From Bradyrhizobium icense (GTDB lineage: Bacteria > Pseudomonadota > Alphaproteobacteria > Rhizobiales > Xanthobacteraceae): a DNA stretch of 64,000 nt. Numbering within the stretch: position 1 is the first letter of the stretch; every line of letters starts with the position of its first letter. The translations under genes and the position numbers were made by a program. The stretch spans positions 7,430,001-7,494,000 of the forward strand of contig NZ_CP016428.1 of the NCBI RefSeq assembly GCF_001693385.1, read 5' to 3'. Positions 47,577-56,467 of the stretch are shown here, piece after piece. The notes under the pieces are model-generated. The model saw only the letters and a list, made by a program, of their open reading frames with translations, made no database searches and was not told the origin of the DNA.

Positions 47577-48266
47577 ATGACAAACGATATGCCCGAAATG
47601 TCCTCGCCCCGCCCGGCCACGAGGCGCCGGATCCCGATCGCCATCGGCGCGGTGGCTGCTGCGGGCGTGGTCGGATTGGGCGCGTTTTACGGGCTCGGCA
47701 GCTTCAAGCGCGGCACTGGTGGCGATCCCTCCTGTACCGGAGCCGTCGAACTGGCCCGCAAGATCGCCCCGCTGGCGCATGGCGAGGTGGCTGCGCTGAC
47801 CATGGCGACGACCCCGCTGCGGCTCCCCGACCTCGCCTTCGAGGATGGAGAGGGCAAGCCGCGAAAACTGTCGGAATGGCGCGGCAAGACTGTGCTGGTG
47901 AACCTGTGGGCCACCTGGTGCGTGCCTTGTCGGAAGGAAATGCCGGCGCTGGACACTCTGCAGGGCAAGCTGGGCGGCAAGGATTTCGAGGTGGTCGCGG
48001 TGAACATCGACACCCGCGACCCCGAGAAGCCGAAGAACTTTCTCAAAGAGGCCAATCTGACCCGGCTCGGCTATTTCGCCGACCAGAAAGCCAAGGTTTT
48101 TCAGGATCTTAAGAACATAGGCAAGGCGCTGGGCATGCCCACTTCGGTGCTGGTCGACGCCCAGGGCTGCGAGATCGCCACCCTTGCCGGCCCCGCCGAG
48201 TGGGCCAGCGAGGACGCCATCAAGCTGATCAAGGCCGCGATGAAGCCGATGAAGGCGGGGCCTTAG
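47577..48266 (+). CDS. tlpA: thiol:disulfide interchange protein TlpA
   Basis: TlpA is a membrane-anchored periplasmic thioredoxin that reduces copper chaperone and CoxB cysteines for cytochrome aa3 assembly in Bradyrhizobium. The 229 residues have one N-terminal helix (IAIGAVAAAGVVGLGAFYGL), the active site WATWCVPCRKEMPAL near residue 112, and two further cysteines (DPSCTG and QGCEIATLAGPAEWASED), the extra pair known from this protein. The C-terminal stretch closely matches my memory of B. japonicum TlpA, which is also beside argH. An alternative start is ATG 47589. Confidence 0.94.
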   Translation: MTNDMPEMSSPRPATRRRIPIAIGAVAAAGVVGLGAFYGLGSFKRGTGGDPSCTGAVELARKIAPLAHGEVAALTMATTPLRLPDLAFEDGEGKPRKLSEWRGKTVLVNLWATWCVPCRKEMPALDTLQGKLGGKDFEVVAVNIDTRDPEKPKNFLKEANLTRLGYFADQKAKVFQDLKNIGKALGMPTSVLVDAQGCEIATLAGPAEWASEDAIKLIKAAMKPMKAGP

Positions 48267-48301
48267 TGGACCGAAACGCGCCGGCGCCGGCCCCCGCTGC
48301 C

Positions 48302-48395
48302 AGAGGAGCCGCGTCAGCGGCGCCTCGAGGGATGAATGGCACCAGCGGAGCCATATGGTTCGGGATGCGCGAAGACGCGCTCCTCACCATGAGGA
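48302..48395. repeat. dispersed palindromic repeat, family C, copy 3 (inverted)
   Basis: It reads AGAGGAGCCGCGTCAGCGGC at the left and CGCGCTCCTCACCATGAGG at the right. It is the inverse orientation of the copies at 24478 and 41457 and lies between tlpA and the small motility-like gene. Confidence 0.7.
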
Positions 48396-48416
48396 TTTAA
48401 TGACGCGACGCGCTTA

Positions 48417-48605
48417 TCAGGCCGCAATATCGAGGTTGCCGCCGACGCCGGGGGCGAGATTGGCGGTCGAGGGCGTGCCGAGCAGCGTCTGAACCGCCGC
48501 CTTCTCGGCGTCCGCATTCTGTTTGATGATCGAGGTCTGGATCTGCTGCTGCGTGCCGGCCGCCTGCATCGCGAGCATGCTCGAAACCATCGCCATCATA
48601 TCCAT
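48417..48605 (-). CDS. YjfB-like small protein (putative motility protein family)
   Basis: A 62-residue protein, MDMMAMVSSMLAMQAAGTQQ then QTSIIKQNADAEKAAVQTLL. The repeated Met/Ala helix and the conserved middle match the small YjfB family, labelled putative motility protein without direct proof of function. I start at ATG 48605 because GAGGAGTG is 5 nt upstream; ATG 48614 is inside that region. No flagellar genes are nearby. Confidence 0.7.
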   Translation of the reverse strand: MDMMAMVSSMLAMQAAGTQQQIQTSIIKQNADAEKAAVQTLLGTPSTANLAPGVGGNLDIAA

Positions 48606-48708
48606 ACGCAGCACTCCTCAAACCTGAGAGCACCCTACCCCGGCACCGGTTAACGAATACTTGGCGAAGGGCGAGCGGTAGAGAAGCAGGCCGAGTGCAA
48701 CCGAATTC

Positions 48709-48795
48709 GTAGGGTGGGCAAAGCGAAGCGTGCCCACCATTTCGAGCGACATATCAAGAGGCGTGGTGGGCACGCTGCGCTTTGCCCACCCTACG
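48709..48795. repeat. dispersed palindromic repeat, family B, copy 2
   Basis: It begins GTAGGGTGGGCAAAGCGAAG and ends GCTTTGCCCACCCTACG, with internal CGTGCCCACCAT and GTGGTGGGCACG also inverted. Copy 1 lies at 18711-18834. Confidence 0.8.
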
Positions 48796-48813
48796 GCACC
48801 GACGGCGCGATTT

Positions 48814-49695
48814 TCAGCGCGTCGGGACCGGCTTGTCGCCGCGATAGTCGTAGAAACCGCGCTGGGTTTTGCGCCCGAGCCAGCCGGCCTCGACATATTT
48901 TACGAGCAGTGGACACGGCCGGTATTTCGAATCCGCCAGTCCCTCATGCAGCACCTGCATGATCGACAGGCAGGTATCGAGCCCGATGAAATCGGCCAGT
49001 TCCAGCGGCCCCATCGGATGGTGCGCACCGAGCTTCATAGCGGCGTCGATCGCCTCGACGTTTCCGACGCCCTCATAGAGCGTGTAGATCGCCTCGTTGA
49101 TCATCGGCAGCAGGATGCGGTTGACGATGAAGGCCGGGAAATCCTCCGATACCGCGATCTGCTTGCCGAGCTTGCCGACAAATTCCTTGGCGGTATCGAA
49201 GGTCATATCGTCGGTGGCAATGCCGCGGATCAGTTCGACCAGTTCCATCTGCGGCACCGGATTCATGAAATGAATGCCGATGAAGCGCTCGGGACGATCG
49301 GTCGAGGCGGCGAGCCGGGTGATCGAGATCGACGAGGAGTTGGTGGCGACGATCGCCTCCGGCTTCAGTACCGCGCAGAGTTCGTGAAAGATCTTGCGCT
49401 TGACCTCTTCCTTTTCCACTGCGGTCTCGATCACGAGGTCGCAATCCGAAAGCCCGTCGAGCGTCTCGGTGGAGGTGATGCGGTCCAGCGCCTTTTTGCG
49501 CGCGTCCTCGGTGATGGCCTGCCTGGCGACCTGGCGCGACAGATGGCCGTTGATGGTGGCCATCGCCGATTTCAGATGCTCGTCGGACACGTCATTGAGC
49601 ACCACGTCGAGACCGGCCAGCGCCGCGACTTGCGCGATGCCGTTGCCCATCTGGCCGGAGCCGATCACGCCGACCTTCTTGATTGTCACCGCCAT
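48814..49695 (-). CDS. 3-hydroxybutyryl-CoA dehydrogenase
   Basis: It interconverts 3-hydroxybutyryl-CoA and acetoacetyl-CoA with NAD(P). The 293 residues show KVGVIGSGQMGNGIAQVAAL (Rossmann site), ATNSSSISITRLA near 115 and the catalytic histidine and motif GIHFMNPVPQMELVELIRG near 137, then the helical C-terminal domain with FIVNRILLPMINEAI. I use ATG 49695, where the family begins. It lies downstream of etfBA on the same strand, separated by a terminator; the two functions are linked through acyl-CoA oxidation. Confidence 0.94.
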   Translation of the reverse strand: MAVTIKKVGVIGSGQMGNGIAQVAALAGLDVVLNDVSDEHLKSAMATINGHLSRQVARQAITEDARKKALDRITSTETLDGLSDCDLVIETAVEKEEVKRKIFHELCAVLKPEAIVATNSSSISITRLAASTDRPERFIGIHFMNPVPQMELVELIRGIATDDMTFDTAKEFVGKLGKQIAVSEDFPAFIVNRILLPMINEAIYTLYEGVGNVEAIDAAMKLGAHHPMGPLELADFIGLDTCLSIMQVLHEGLADSKYRPCPLLVKYVEAGWLGRKTQRGFYDYRGDKPVPTR

Positions 49696-49798
49696 CTTGT
49701 CATCCACCGGAACGGCGCGCACCTCGCGCCTGTTCGTCCTGGTCCCGTTTTGGCACGCTATATTCACGCGAAGCCGAAAATCCACTTCGCTTTAGCAT

Positions 49799-49836
49799 AA
49801 AACACCGGCCGGATGTTACGCATCCGGCCGGTGTTT
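49799..49836 (-). terminator. rho-independent terminator after etfA
   Basis: A perfect 16-bp stem, AAACACCGGCCGGATG with its complement, 5-nt loop, and TTTT at the minus-strand 3' side. It lies 10 bp beyond the etfA stop codon. Confidence 0.88.
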
Positions 49837-49846
49837 ATCGCTGTGG

Positions 49847-50791
49847 TTACTTTCCGAGCTTACCGAGTGCGTCGGTCAGCTCAGGAACCGCCTGATAGAG
49901 GTCCGCGACCAGGCCATAATCGGCAACCTGGAAGATCGGCGCGTCTTCATCCTTGTTGATCGCAACGATCACCTTGGAATCCTTCATGCCGGCGAGATGC
50001 TGGATTGCGCCGGAGATACCGATGGCGACATAAAGTTCCGGCGCGACCACCTTGCCGGTCTGGCCGACCTGCCAGTCGTTGGGTGCATAGCCGGCATCGA
50101 CCGCGGCGCGCGAGGCGCCGACGCCGGCGCCCAGCTTGTCGGCGAGCGGCTCGATATATTTGGCAAAGTTCTCGCGGCTCTGCATGGCGCGGCCGCCGGA
50201 AACGATGATTTTTGCCGAGGTCAGTTCCGGACGGTCGCTCTTCGCCACCTCTTCGCCGAGGAAGCTGGAGAGGCCCGGATCGGCCGCAGCAGCGGCGTTC
50301 TCCACCGGCGCACTGCCGCCCTCACCCGTCGCGGCAAAGGTCGAAGTCCGCACCGTGATCACCTTCTTGGCGTCCTTGGACTTCACCGTCTGGATCGCGT
50401 TGCCGGCGTAGATCGGCCGCTCGAAGGTATCGGGCGAAACCACCTTGATAATCTCGGACACCTGCATCACGTCGAGCAGGGCGGCGACGCGCGGCATCAC
50501 GTTCTTGAAGCGCGAGGTCGCAGGCGCGACGAAGGCATCATAGGAAGGCGCCAGCGATACGATCAGCGCGGCCAGCGGCTCGGCGAGATCGTGGGCATAG
50601 GCGGCGTTGTCGGCCAACAGCACCTTCTTGACACCGGCAAGCTTGGCTGCGGCATCGGCCGCCGCCTTGGCATTCTCGCCGGCGACCAGCACGTGCACGT
50701 CGGCCCCGAGCGCGGCGGCTGCGGTCAGAGTCTTGCTGGTCGCGTCCTTGATCGACGCATTGTCGTGTTCGGCAATAAGAAGCGTCGTCAT
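49847..50791 (-). CDS. etfA: electron transfer flavoprotein alpha subunit
   Basis: EtfA binds FAD and, with EtfB, passes electrons from acyl-CoA dehydrogenases to ETF-ubiquinone oxidoreductase. The 314 residues have the N-terminal ETF domain and the conserved FAD-binding C-terminus: [20 protein letters not shown] then [20 protein letters not shown]. The start overlaps the etfB stop (TGATG), so the subunits are coupled. Confidence 0.97.
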   Translation of the reverse strand: MTTLLIAEHDNASIKDATSKTLTAAAALGADVHVLVAGENAKAAADAAAKLAGVKKVLLADNAAYAHDLAEPLAALIVSLAPSYDAFVAPATSRFKNVMPRVAALLDVMQVSEIIKVVSPDTFERPIYAGNAIQTVKSKDAKKVITVRTSTFAATGEGGSAPVENAAAAADPGLSSFLGEEVAKSDRPELTSAKIIVSGGRAMQSRENFAKYIEPLADKLGAGVGASRAAVDAGYAPNDWQVGQTGKVVAPELYVAIGISGAIQHLAGMKDSKVIVAINKDEDAPIFQVADYGLVADLYQAVPELTDALGKLGK

Positions 50792-51540
50792 CAGAGAACC
50801 CCGGCTTCGGTCTTGAGTTTGGAAACGAGCTCGGCGACGTCCTTGACCTTGACGCCACCCTTGCGGCCGGGCGGTTCCGCTGTCTTGAGCACTTCGAGAT
50901 GCGGCGTGAGATCGACGCCGTAGTCGGAGGCGCTCTTGTCATCGATCGGCTTCTTCTTCGCCTTCATGATGTTGGGCAGCGACGCGTAGCGCGGCTCGTT
51001 CAGACGAAGGTCGGTGGTGACGATCGCCGGTCCCTTCAGCTTCACGGTCTGCAGGCCGCCATCGACCTCGCGCGTCACCTTGAAGTCCGAGCCTTCGACT
51101 TCGAGCTTGGAAGCAAACGTCGCCTGCGACCATCCGAGCAGCGCGGCCAGCATCTGGCCGGTCTGGTTCGAATCGTCGTCGATCGCCTGCTTGCCGAGAA
51201 TGATGAGGCCGGGCGTCTCTGCGTCGGCCACGGCCTTCAGAATCTTCGCGACCGCCAGCGGCTCGACATTGCCCTCGGCCTTGACGAGGATGCCACGGTC
51301 GGCGCCCATAGCGAGACCGGTCCGGATCGTTTCGGAGGCCTGCGCCGGGCCGATCGAAACCACCACGACCTCGGTCGCCTTGCCGGCTTCCTTCAGCCGC
51401 AACGCTTCCTCGACGGCGATTTCGTCGAACGGATTCATCGACATCTTCACGTTGGCGAGTTCCACGCCCGTTCCATCGCTCTTGACGCGGACCTTGACGT
51501 TGAAATCGACCACCCGCTTTACCGGCACAAGAACCTTCAT
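50791..51540 (-). CDS. etfB: electron transfer flavoprotein beta subunit
   Basis: The partner of EtfA; it binds AMP and contains the loop that recognises dehydrogenases. The 249 residues begin [20 protein letters not shown] and include [38 protein letters not shown] near 122 and the C-terminal [14 protein letters not shown] choose ATG 51540 with AGAGGATCG upstream. It is first in the etfB-etfA pair. Confidence 0.97.
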   Translation of the reverse strand: MKVLVPVKRVVDFNVKVRVKSDGTGVELANVKMSMNPFDEIAVEEALRLKEAGKATEVVVVSIGPAQASETIRTGLAMGADRGILVKAEGNVEPLAVAKILKAVADAETPGLIILGKQAIDDDSNQTGQMLAALLGWSQATFASKLEVEGSDFKVTREVDGGLQTVKLKGPAIVTTDLRLNEPRYASLPNIMKAKKKPIDDKSASDYGVDLTPHLEVLKTAEPPGRKGGVKVKDVAELVSKLKTEAGVL

Positions 51541-51678
51541 CGATCCTCTTTCGCTTGAATTCTGGGGTTTGATCAGCTTGTTATTAGCTTGGGCGCGGAA
51601 CCTAAAGGTCCCGCTATCGGCGGTCAACGCGCGAAAGCCAAAAATCGGCCCGGACGAGGCCTACTTTCAAGGCCTACC

Positions 51679-52251
51679 TTAACGGTTCTGACCCGGCACC
51701 CACAACACGTCTCTGGCCCCATTGTCGTTTACCGCACGGCTGGCGACGAACAGGAAATCCGACAGTCGGTTCATATATTGAATGGCAGCCGCACTCACCG
51801 GCTCCTCCGGCCGCGCCGCGAGTTCCACCATGATCCGTTCCGCCCTGCGACATATGGTACGGGCGAGATGCAGGTATGCGGCAGCGGGGGTGCCGCCGGG
51901 CAGCACGAACGACGTCAAGGGCGCGAGATTCTCGTTCAGCGCATCGATGTCGCGCTCGAGCCGCTCGACCTGACTTGACAGCATCCGGAGCCGCTCGGCC
52001 TTGCCGTCGCGCTCGGGCACCGCAAGGTCGGCCCCGAGATCGAACAAATCGTTCTGGATCCGGCCCAGCATCGCATCGAGTTCGCTGATATTGCCGAGGT
52101 GCAGCCGCACCACGCCGATGGCGGCGTTGGCTTCATCCACGGTGCCGTAGGCGCTAACGCGCAGATCGTATTTCGGACGGCGCTCGCCGGTGCCGAGCGC
52201 CGTGGTGCCGTCATCGCCGGTCTTCGTATAGATGCGGTTGAGTACGACCAT
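51679..52251 (-). CDS. cob(I)alamin adenosyltransferase, PduO type
   Basis: It makes adenosylcobalamin from cob(I)alamin and ATP. The 190 residues carry the PduO-type ATP-binding start IYTKTGDDGTTALGTGERRP, then VDEANAAIG near 39, and the C-terminal RTICRRAERIMVELA and YMNRLSDFLFVASR near 163. It clusters with etfBA, which often accompanies acyl-CoA and B12-dependent metabolism in this group. The start is ATG 52251; an upstream open frame is not family-like. Confidence 0.95.
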   Translation of the reverse strand: MVVLNRIYTKTGDDGTTALGTGERRPKYDLRVSAYGTVDEANAAIGVVRLHLGNISELDAMLGRIQNDLFDLGADLAVPERDGKAERLRMLSSQVERLERDIDALNENLAPLTSFVLPGGTPAAAYLHLARTICRRAERIMVELAARPEEPVSAAAIQYMNRLSDFLFVASRAVNDNGARDVLWVPGQNR

Positions 52252-52274
52252 GGGCTCTTTCCTTTTTCCTGCCC

Positions 52275-52469
52275 TTATTTGCTCATCGCCCACACCACGA
52301 CCATGGTGATGACGATGGCGATGAACTGCAGCAGCACCCGAAGCCGCATCAGGTTTTGCGAGCGGCTCGGCGAGCCGCCGCGCACCATGTTGACGAGGCC
52401 GAGCAGCAGCACGATAGCCACGGCAGCAACCGCGACGGGGAGGACGATCGAACTCAGAAAGGATGCCAT
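52275..52469 (-). CDS. twin transmembrane protein, HIG1-like
   Basis: A 64-residue protein with two membrane helices: LPVAVAAVAIVLLLGLVNMV near 8-27 and LLQFIAIVITMVVVWAM near 44-62, separated by a basic loop RGGSPSRSQNLMRLR. This plan and the loop sequence match the small HIG1-domain twin-TM proteins encoded next to adenosyltransferase in Rhizobiales. It precedes the adenosyltransferase gene by 23 nt on the same strand and is likely co-transcribed. Confidence 0.82.
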   Translation of the reverse strand: MASFLSSIVLPVAVAAVAIVLLLGLVNMVRGGSPSRSQNLMRLRVLLQFIAIVITMVVVWAMSK

Positions 52470-52616
52470 CGGCGGTACATAACACTGCGAGACGCCGACT
52501 TCCACACGTTCACAGCCCTCGCACAGCCGCTCGACGATCTGGCCCTCAATCCAGTAATATCGGGTAGCAGCCCGAGTTTTTGGGGCCGGATCGCCGCCCC
52601 CTGATCGAGGTAAGAT

Positions 52617-53510
52617 GTGAGGTTCATTCGCTACGTCTACCTCGTCGTCATGGAGGCGTTCTATACGTTCCTCGCCGATGACGGCTGGGCGATCGCGAGC
52701 CACATCGCGCTGTCGACCTTGATGGCGCTATTCCCGTTTCTGATCGTGCTGACGTCGCTGGCCGGCTTTTTCGGCTCCAAGGAGCTCGCCGATGGAGCCG
52801 TCGGACTGTTGCTGCAAACCTGGCCGCAACAGGTCGCCGACGCGCTGGCCGGCGAGATCCACGACGTGCTGACGACGACGCGCGGCGGCATCCTGACCGT
52901 CGGCGCGGTGCTGGCGGTCTATTTCGCCTCCAATGGCGTCGAGGCGTTGCGGGTTGCGCTGAACCGCGCCTATTCGGTGGTCGAGCCGCGGGCGTGGTAC
53001 TGGCTGCGGCTGGAATCGATCGGCTATACGCTGGTCGCCGCCGTCACGTCGCTCTTGATGGCGTTCCTGATCGTGCTCGGTCCGCTGATCCTGGAGACGG
53101 CGCGCCGCCACATTCCGTTCTTCGTCGAGAGCAACGAAAGCCTTCTCACCTTCGCCCGCTACGGCATCACGATCACGGCGATGACGGTGGCGCTGTTCGT
53201 GCTGCATGCCTGGCTGCCCTGCGGCCGGCGGAGCTTTCTGCAGATCCTTCCCGGTATCGTCTTCACGATGGTGGGATCGCTGATCTCGGGCATCGTGTTC
53301 GGCCAGTATCTGGCGCGCTTCGCCAGCAACTACGTGACGATGTATGCGGGGCTTGCCTCGGTCATCATCGCGCTGGTGTTTCTGTACTTCATTTCGGCAA
53401 TTTTCGTCTTCGGCGGCGAACTGAACGCAGCCATCATGAAGTCGCAGTTGCCGAAGGGGATGTCGCTGCATGCAGCGCAGTCGCCAGGGCGCGCGGGCTC
53501 ACAGGCTTGA
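52617..53510 (+). CDS. YihY/virulence factor BrkB family membrane protein
   Basis: A 297-residue inner-membrane protein with six predicted helices, for example IALSTLMALFPFLIVLTSLAG near 30 and LASVIIALVFLYFISAIFVF near 246, plus GILTVGAVLAVYFASNG near 92 and IVFTMVGSLISGIVFGQYL. The family function is uncertain. The GTG at 52617 has GAGGTAAG upstream. Its 3' end overlaps the convergent histidine kinase gene by 77 bp. Confidence 0.9.
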   Translation: MRFIRYVYLVVMEAFYTFLADDGWAIASHIALSTLMALFPFLIVLTSLAGFFGSKELADGAVGLLLQTWPQQVADALAGEIHDVLTTTRGGILTVGAVLAVYFASNGVEALRVALNRAYSVVEPRAWYWLRLESIGYTLVAAVTSLLMAFLIVLGPLILETARRHIPFFVESNESLLTFARYGITITAMTVALFVLHAWLPCGRRSFLQILPGIVFTMVGSLISGIVFGQYLARFASNYVTMYAGLASVIIALVFLYFISAIFVFGGELNAAIMKSQLPKGMSLHAAQSPGRAGSQA

Positions 53511-54699
53511 CCAGAAAGATCTCGGCGCCGGCGGCGCGCGACGCTGCCTCGTCCTCGCTGCGGCCTGATATGCCGATGATCGGAATGTGCCCGAGCGGCG
53601 GCTCCAGCGAGCGAATGCGCCTGATCGCCTCGACGCCGTCGATGCCCGGCAGGACCATGTCCATCAACACCGCATCGAATGCTCCTTGCGCGAGCCGATC
53701 GGGCGCCGCCTCGCCCTGGCCGATGAACTCGGTCTGGTGACCGAGTTCGGTCAGGATCGTGTTGAGCACGACACGGCCGAACGGGTTGTCTTCGACGCTG
53801 AGCAGGCGCAACGGCCGGGGTGAACTGATCGATACCTCGCCATCGGCGCCGGACGCCACCGTCTCGGCGTCCTTTGCGGGCGACATTACGACATTGAGGG
53901 TAAAGGTGGTGCCGCCGCCCCCGCGTTGCGCCACGGCGATGTCGCCGCCCATGGCGCGCGCCAGTTGCTTGACCGACGATAATCCGAGGCCAGCGCCGCC
54001 GAAGCGCGACGCAATCGAGACATTGGCCTGCGAGAACGGCCGGAACAGTCGCTTGATTTCCTTCAGCGTAAGGCCGATCCCGCTGTCGGAGATCGCGAAA
54101 GAGACAGCGACCTTGCCCTTCGGGCCGCGCACGGGCGTGACCTGCAGCCCAACACTGCCCCGTTCGGTGAATTTTACCGCATTGTCGATCAGGTTCTCCA
54201 GCGCAGCGCGCAGGCGCACGGGATCGCCGATGGCAAATCCCGGGAGTTCTTCGGAGATCTCGACCGACGATTGCAGGCCCTTGGCCGCGGCGCGCCCGGT
54301 CAGCGAATCGGCGGCATTACGGGCGAGCGTATGCAGGTCGAAGAAGTCCTGCCGCACCTCGAGGCCGGGACCGCCGCTGCGCGCGGCGTCGACGAACAGC
54401 GTCGCAAGGCTCGCCAGATGTTCAGCGCCCGCCTTGATGGTGTCGACCCAGCGGCGTTCGCGCTCGTCGAGGTCCGAGGTCGCGAGCAGGTTGCTGATGG
54501 CGAGAATGCCGGTCAGCGGCGTGCGGACCTCGTGCGCAAAGGCCGCCAGCGCGGTCTCGACCATGCCGGGCGCGGCGACGGCAGCGATGGCGGACTTACG
54601 CGTGCCGCGTTTTTTGGCCGCGGCGCCGGATACGCGCTTTTTCGCTCGCCGCTTCGTGACCGGACCTGTGATGCGCCGTGAGCGCCGCTTTGCCGCCAT
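53434..54699 (-). CDS. soluble hybrid histidine kinase with basic N-terminal tail
   Basis: A 421-residue kinase-receiver fusion. The phosphorylated His is in FAHEVRTPLTGI near residue 49; N-box ENLIDNAVKFTE near 160, G1 AISDSGIGL and G2 GGAGLGLSSVKQL complete the ATPase. The C-terminal receiver has its Asp in VLMDMVLPGIDG and Lys in FLVKPVS. No membrane helix or sensor domain is visible. The first 37 residues are rich in Lys, Arg and Ala (KRRAKKRVSGAAAKKRGTRK), like a histone tail. ATG 54699 has GGGGGA upstream. It follows gluQRS by 64 nt and overlaps yihY tail to tail. Confidence 0.88.
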   Translation of the reverse strand: MAAKRRSRRITGPVTKRRAKKRVSGAAAKKRGTRKSAIAAVAAPGMVETALAAFAHEVRTPLTGILAISNLLATSDLDERERRWVDTIKAGAEHLASLATLFVDAARSGGPGLEVRQDFFDLHTLARNAADSLTGRAAAKGLQSSVEISEELPGFAIGDPVRLRAALENLIDNAVKFTERGSVGLQVTPVRGPKGKVAVSFAISDSGIGLTLKEIKRLFRPFSQANVSIASRFGGAGLGLSSVKQLARAMGGDIAVAQRGGGGTTFTLNVVMSPAKDAETVASGADGEVSISSPRPLRLLSVEDNPFGRVVLNTILTELGHQTEFIGQGEAAPDRLAQGAFDAVLMDMVLPGIDGVEAIRRIRSLEPPLGHIPIIGISGRSEDEAASRAAGAEIFLVKPVSPRALATALHAATSPSATATS

Positions 54700-54763
54700 G
54701 GTCCCCCTTCCTCTGCCGCGACCAGCATGACACGCGATGGCGGCCGGTGTCACGGAGACGTTT

Positions 54764-55666
54764 TCAACAACCCGCAGTAGTACTACGGGAATCGTCGGGC
54801 AGACCGACGAGGCTGCGAATGTCCGCAGGCGTGGCACCTTGCCCACGCAATTCGCGCAAGGCCGTGGCTTGCGTCGATTTCGACAGCTTGTGTCCCGAGA
54901 CATCCTCGACGAGTCGGTGATGCCGGTACACCGGTTGCGGGATACCGAGCAACTGCTGCAACAACAGGTGGACGCTCGTCGACCAGAACAGGTCCCTGCC
55001 CCGCACCACGTCGGTCACGCCCTGCAGGGCGTCGTCAATCACAACGGAGAGATGATAGCTGGTCGGCGTCTCCTTCCGGGCCAGGATGACGTCGCCCCAC
55101 GCTTCGGGGCGCGCGGCGACGACGCCGGTCTCGCCGCCGGGCCCTGCACCCTCTTCCCGCCAGGCCAGTTCCTTCGTGCGCGCGAGCGCTGCCTGCATGT
55201 CGAGCCGCAGCGCGTAAGGCACGCCTTGCGCGATCAACTCGCGGCGACGGTCCGGCGACAGCGATTTCGCGGCGCCCGGATAGAGCGGCGCCCCGTCGGG
55301 GTCGCGCGGCCAGGGCGCGCCGGCCTCGCGCTGCGCGACCAGACGGGCGATTTCCGCGCGACTCTCGAAGCTCGGATAGATCAGCCCAAAGCCTGCCAAT
55401 TTTTCGACCGCTTCGCGATAGCGCGCAAAGTGCTCCGATTGCCGCCGCACCGGCGTCTCCCAGCAAATGCCGAGCCAGGCGAGGTCTTCGTAGATCGCCG
55501 CCTCGAATTCCGGCCGGCAACGCGTCGCGTCGATATCCTCGATACGCAGCAGAAACCGCCCGCCGCGCTCGCGCGCGAGGTCAAAATTCAGCAGCGCCGA
55601 ATAGGCATGACCAAGATGGAGGTAGCCGTTCGGGCTCGGAGCAAATCGGAAAACGGGTGGCGGCAT
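54764..55666 (-). CDS. gluQRS: glutamyl-Q tRNA(Asp) synthetase
   Basis: It activates glutamate and attaches it to the queuosine of tRNA-Asp. The 300 residues match a truncated glutamyl-tRNA synthetase without anticodon domain: HIGH-type FRFAPSPNGYLHLGHAYSAL, RIEDIDATRCRPEFE near 42, and KMSKS-type GHKLSKSTQATAL near 257. The start at 55666 fits the family. It is divergent from the glycosylase gene, 37 bp apart. Confidence 0.94.
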   Translation of the reverse strand: MPPPVFRFAPSPNGYLHLGHAYSALLNFDLARERGGRFLLRIEDIDATRCRPEFEAAIYEDLAWLGICWETPVRRQSEHFARYREAVEKLAGFGLIYPSFESRAEIARLVAQREAGAPWPRDPDGAPLYPGAAKSLSPDRRRELIAQGVPYALRLDMQAALARTKELAWREEGAGPGGETGVVAARPEAWGDVILARKETPTSYHLSVVIDDALQGVTDVVRGRDLFWSTSVHLLLQQLLGIPQPVYRHHRLVEDVSGHKLSKSTQATALRELRGQGATPADIRSLVGLPDDSRSTTAGC

Positions 55667-55703
55667 TGATCTCTTTCGCGGGACATGGTGGTTTTAAGGG
55701 GCA

Positions 55704-56351
55704 ATGACCATCCACCTCAACAGCCAGTCCGATCTCGAAGACGCCGTCCTCGCCCTGGTCAAGCAAGACCCAAGGCTCAAACCGATCCTTGAGCTGACTG
55801 GCATGCCGGCGCTGCGGCAGCGCGAGCCCGGGTTTGCCGGGCTTGCTGGCATCGTCTGCGGGCAGCAATTATCTACCGCGAGCGCCGGCGCGATCTGGGC
55901 GCGGCTGACGGCCGCATTCGATCCGTTCGATCACGAGGTCATCCGCAAGACCCGCGCCGACCGCCTCGGCCGGCTCGGACTGTCGGCCGCCAAGATCAAG
56001 ACCCTGAAACACATCGCGCGCGAACTCGCCGCCGAGCGGCTCAATCTCGAGGTGCTGGCGGAAGAGGACGCGGATGCGGCCCACCACACGCTGACCGCGC
56101 TGCCCGGCATCGGCCCGTGGACCGCCGACATCTACCTGCTGTTTTGTCTCGGCCATGGCGACGCCTGGCCGGCCGGCGACCTCGCGGTGCAGGAGGCCGT
56201 GAAGATCGGGCTTGGCCTGAAGATGCGCCCGACCGCCAAGCAGATGGCGCCGCTGGCGGAACCCTGGCGTCCCCTGCGCGGCGCGGCGGCGCATCTGTGG
56301 TGGAGCTATTATCGCGTACTGAAGAAACGCGAAGGCGTTCTGGCCAAGTAG
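55704..56351 (+). CDS. DNA-3-methyladenine glycosylase, AlkA-like
   Basis: A 215-residue HhH-GPD base-excision glycosylase that removes alkylated purines. The helix-hairpin-helix is ALPGIGPWTADIYLLFCLGH near 135 and the catalytic Asp is in AWPAGDLAVQEAV near 160. No iron-sulfur cluster cysteines are present, in line with AlkA rather than Nth. The gene lies next to gluQRS but is transcribed away from it. Confidence 0.9.
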   Translation: MTIHLNSQSDLEDAVLALVKQDPRLKPILELTGMPALRQREPGFAGLAGIVCGQQLSTASAGAIWARLTAAFDPFDHEVIRKTRADRLGRLGLSAAKIKTLKHIARELAAERLNLEVLAEEDADAAHHTLTALPGIGPWTADIYLLFCLGHGDAWPAGDLAVQEAVKIGLGLKMRPTAKQMAPLAEPWRPLRGAAAHLWWSYYRVLKKREGVLAK

Positions 56352-56467
56352 GCCGCACGTCCCGCAAGAGGCGCCCTGACACAAAATCTCGAAAACAACC
56401 CCATGCAAAGTAGAATTGGGCCGCTTTTTGCAACGCGTCGGCGCCTCGACCTGATCTCATTCCACCG

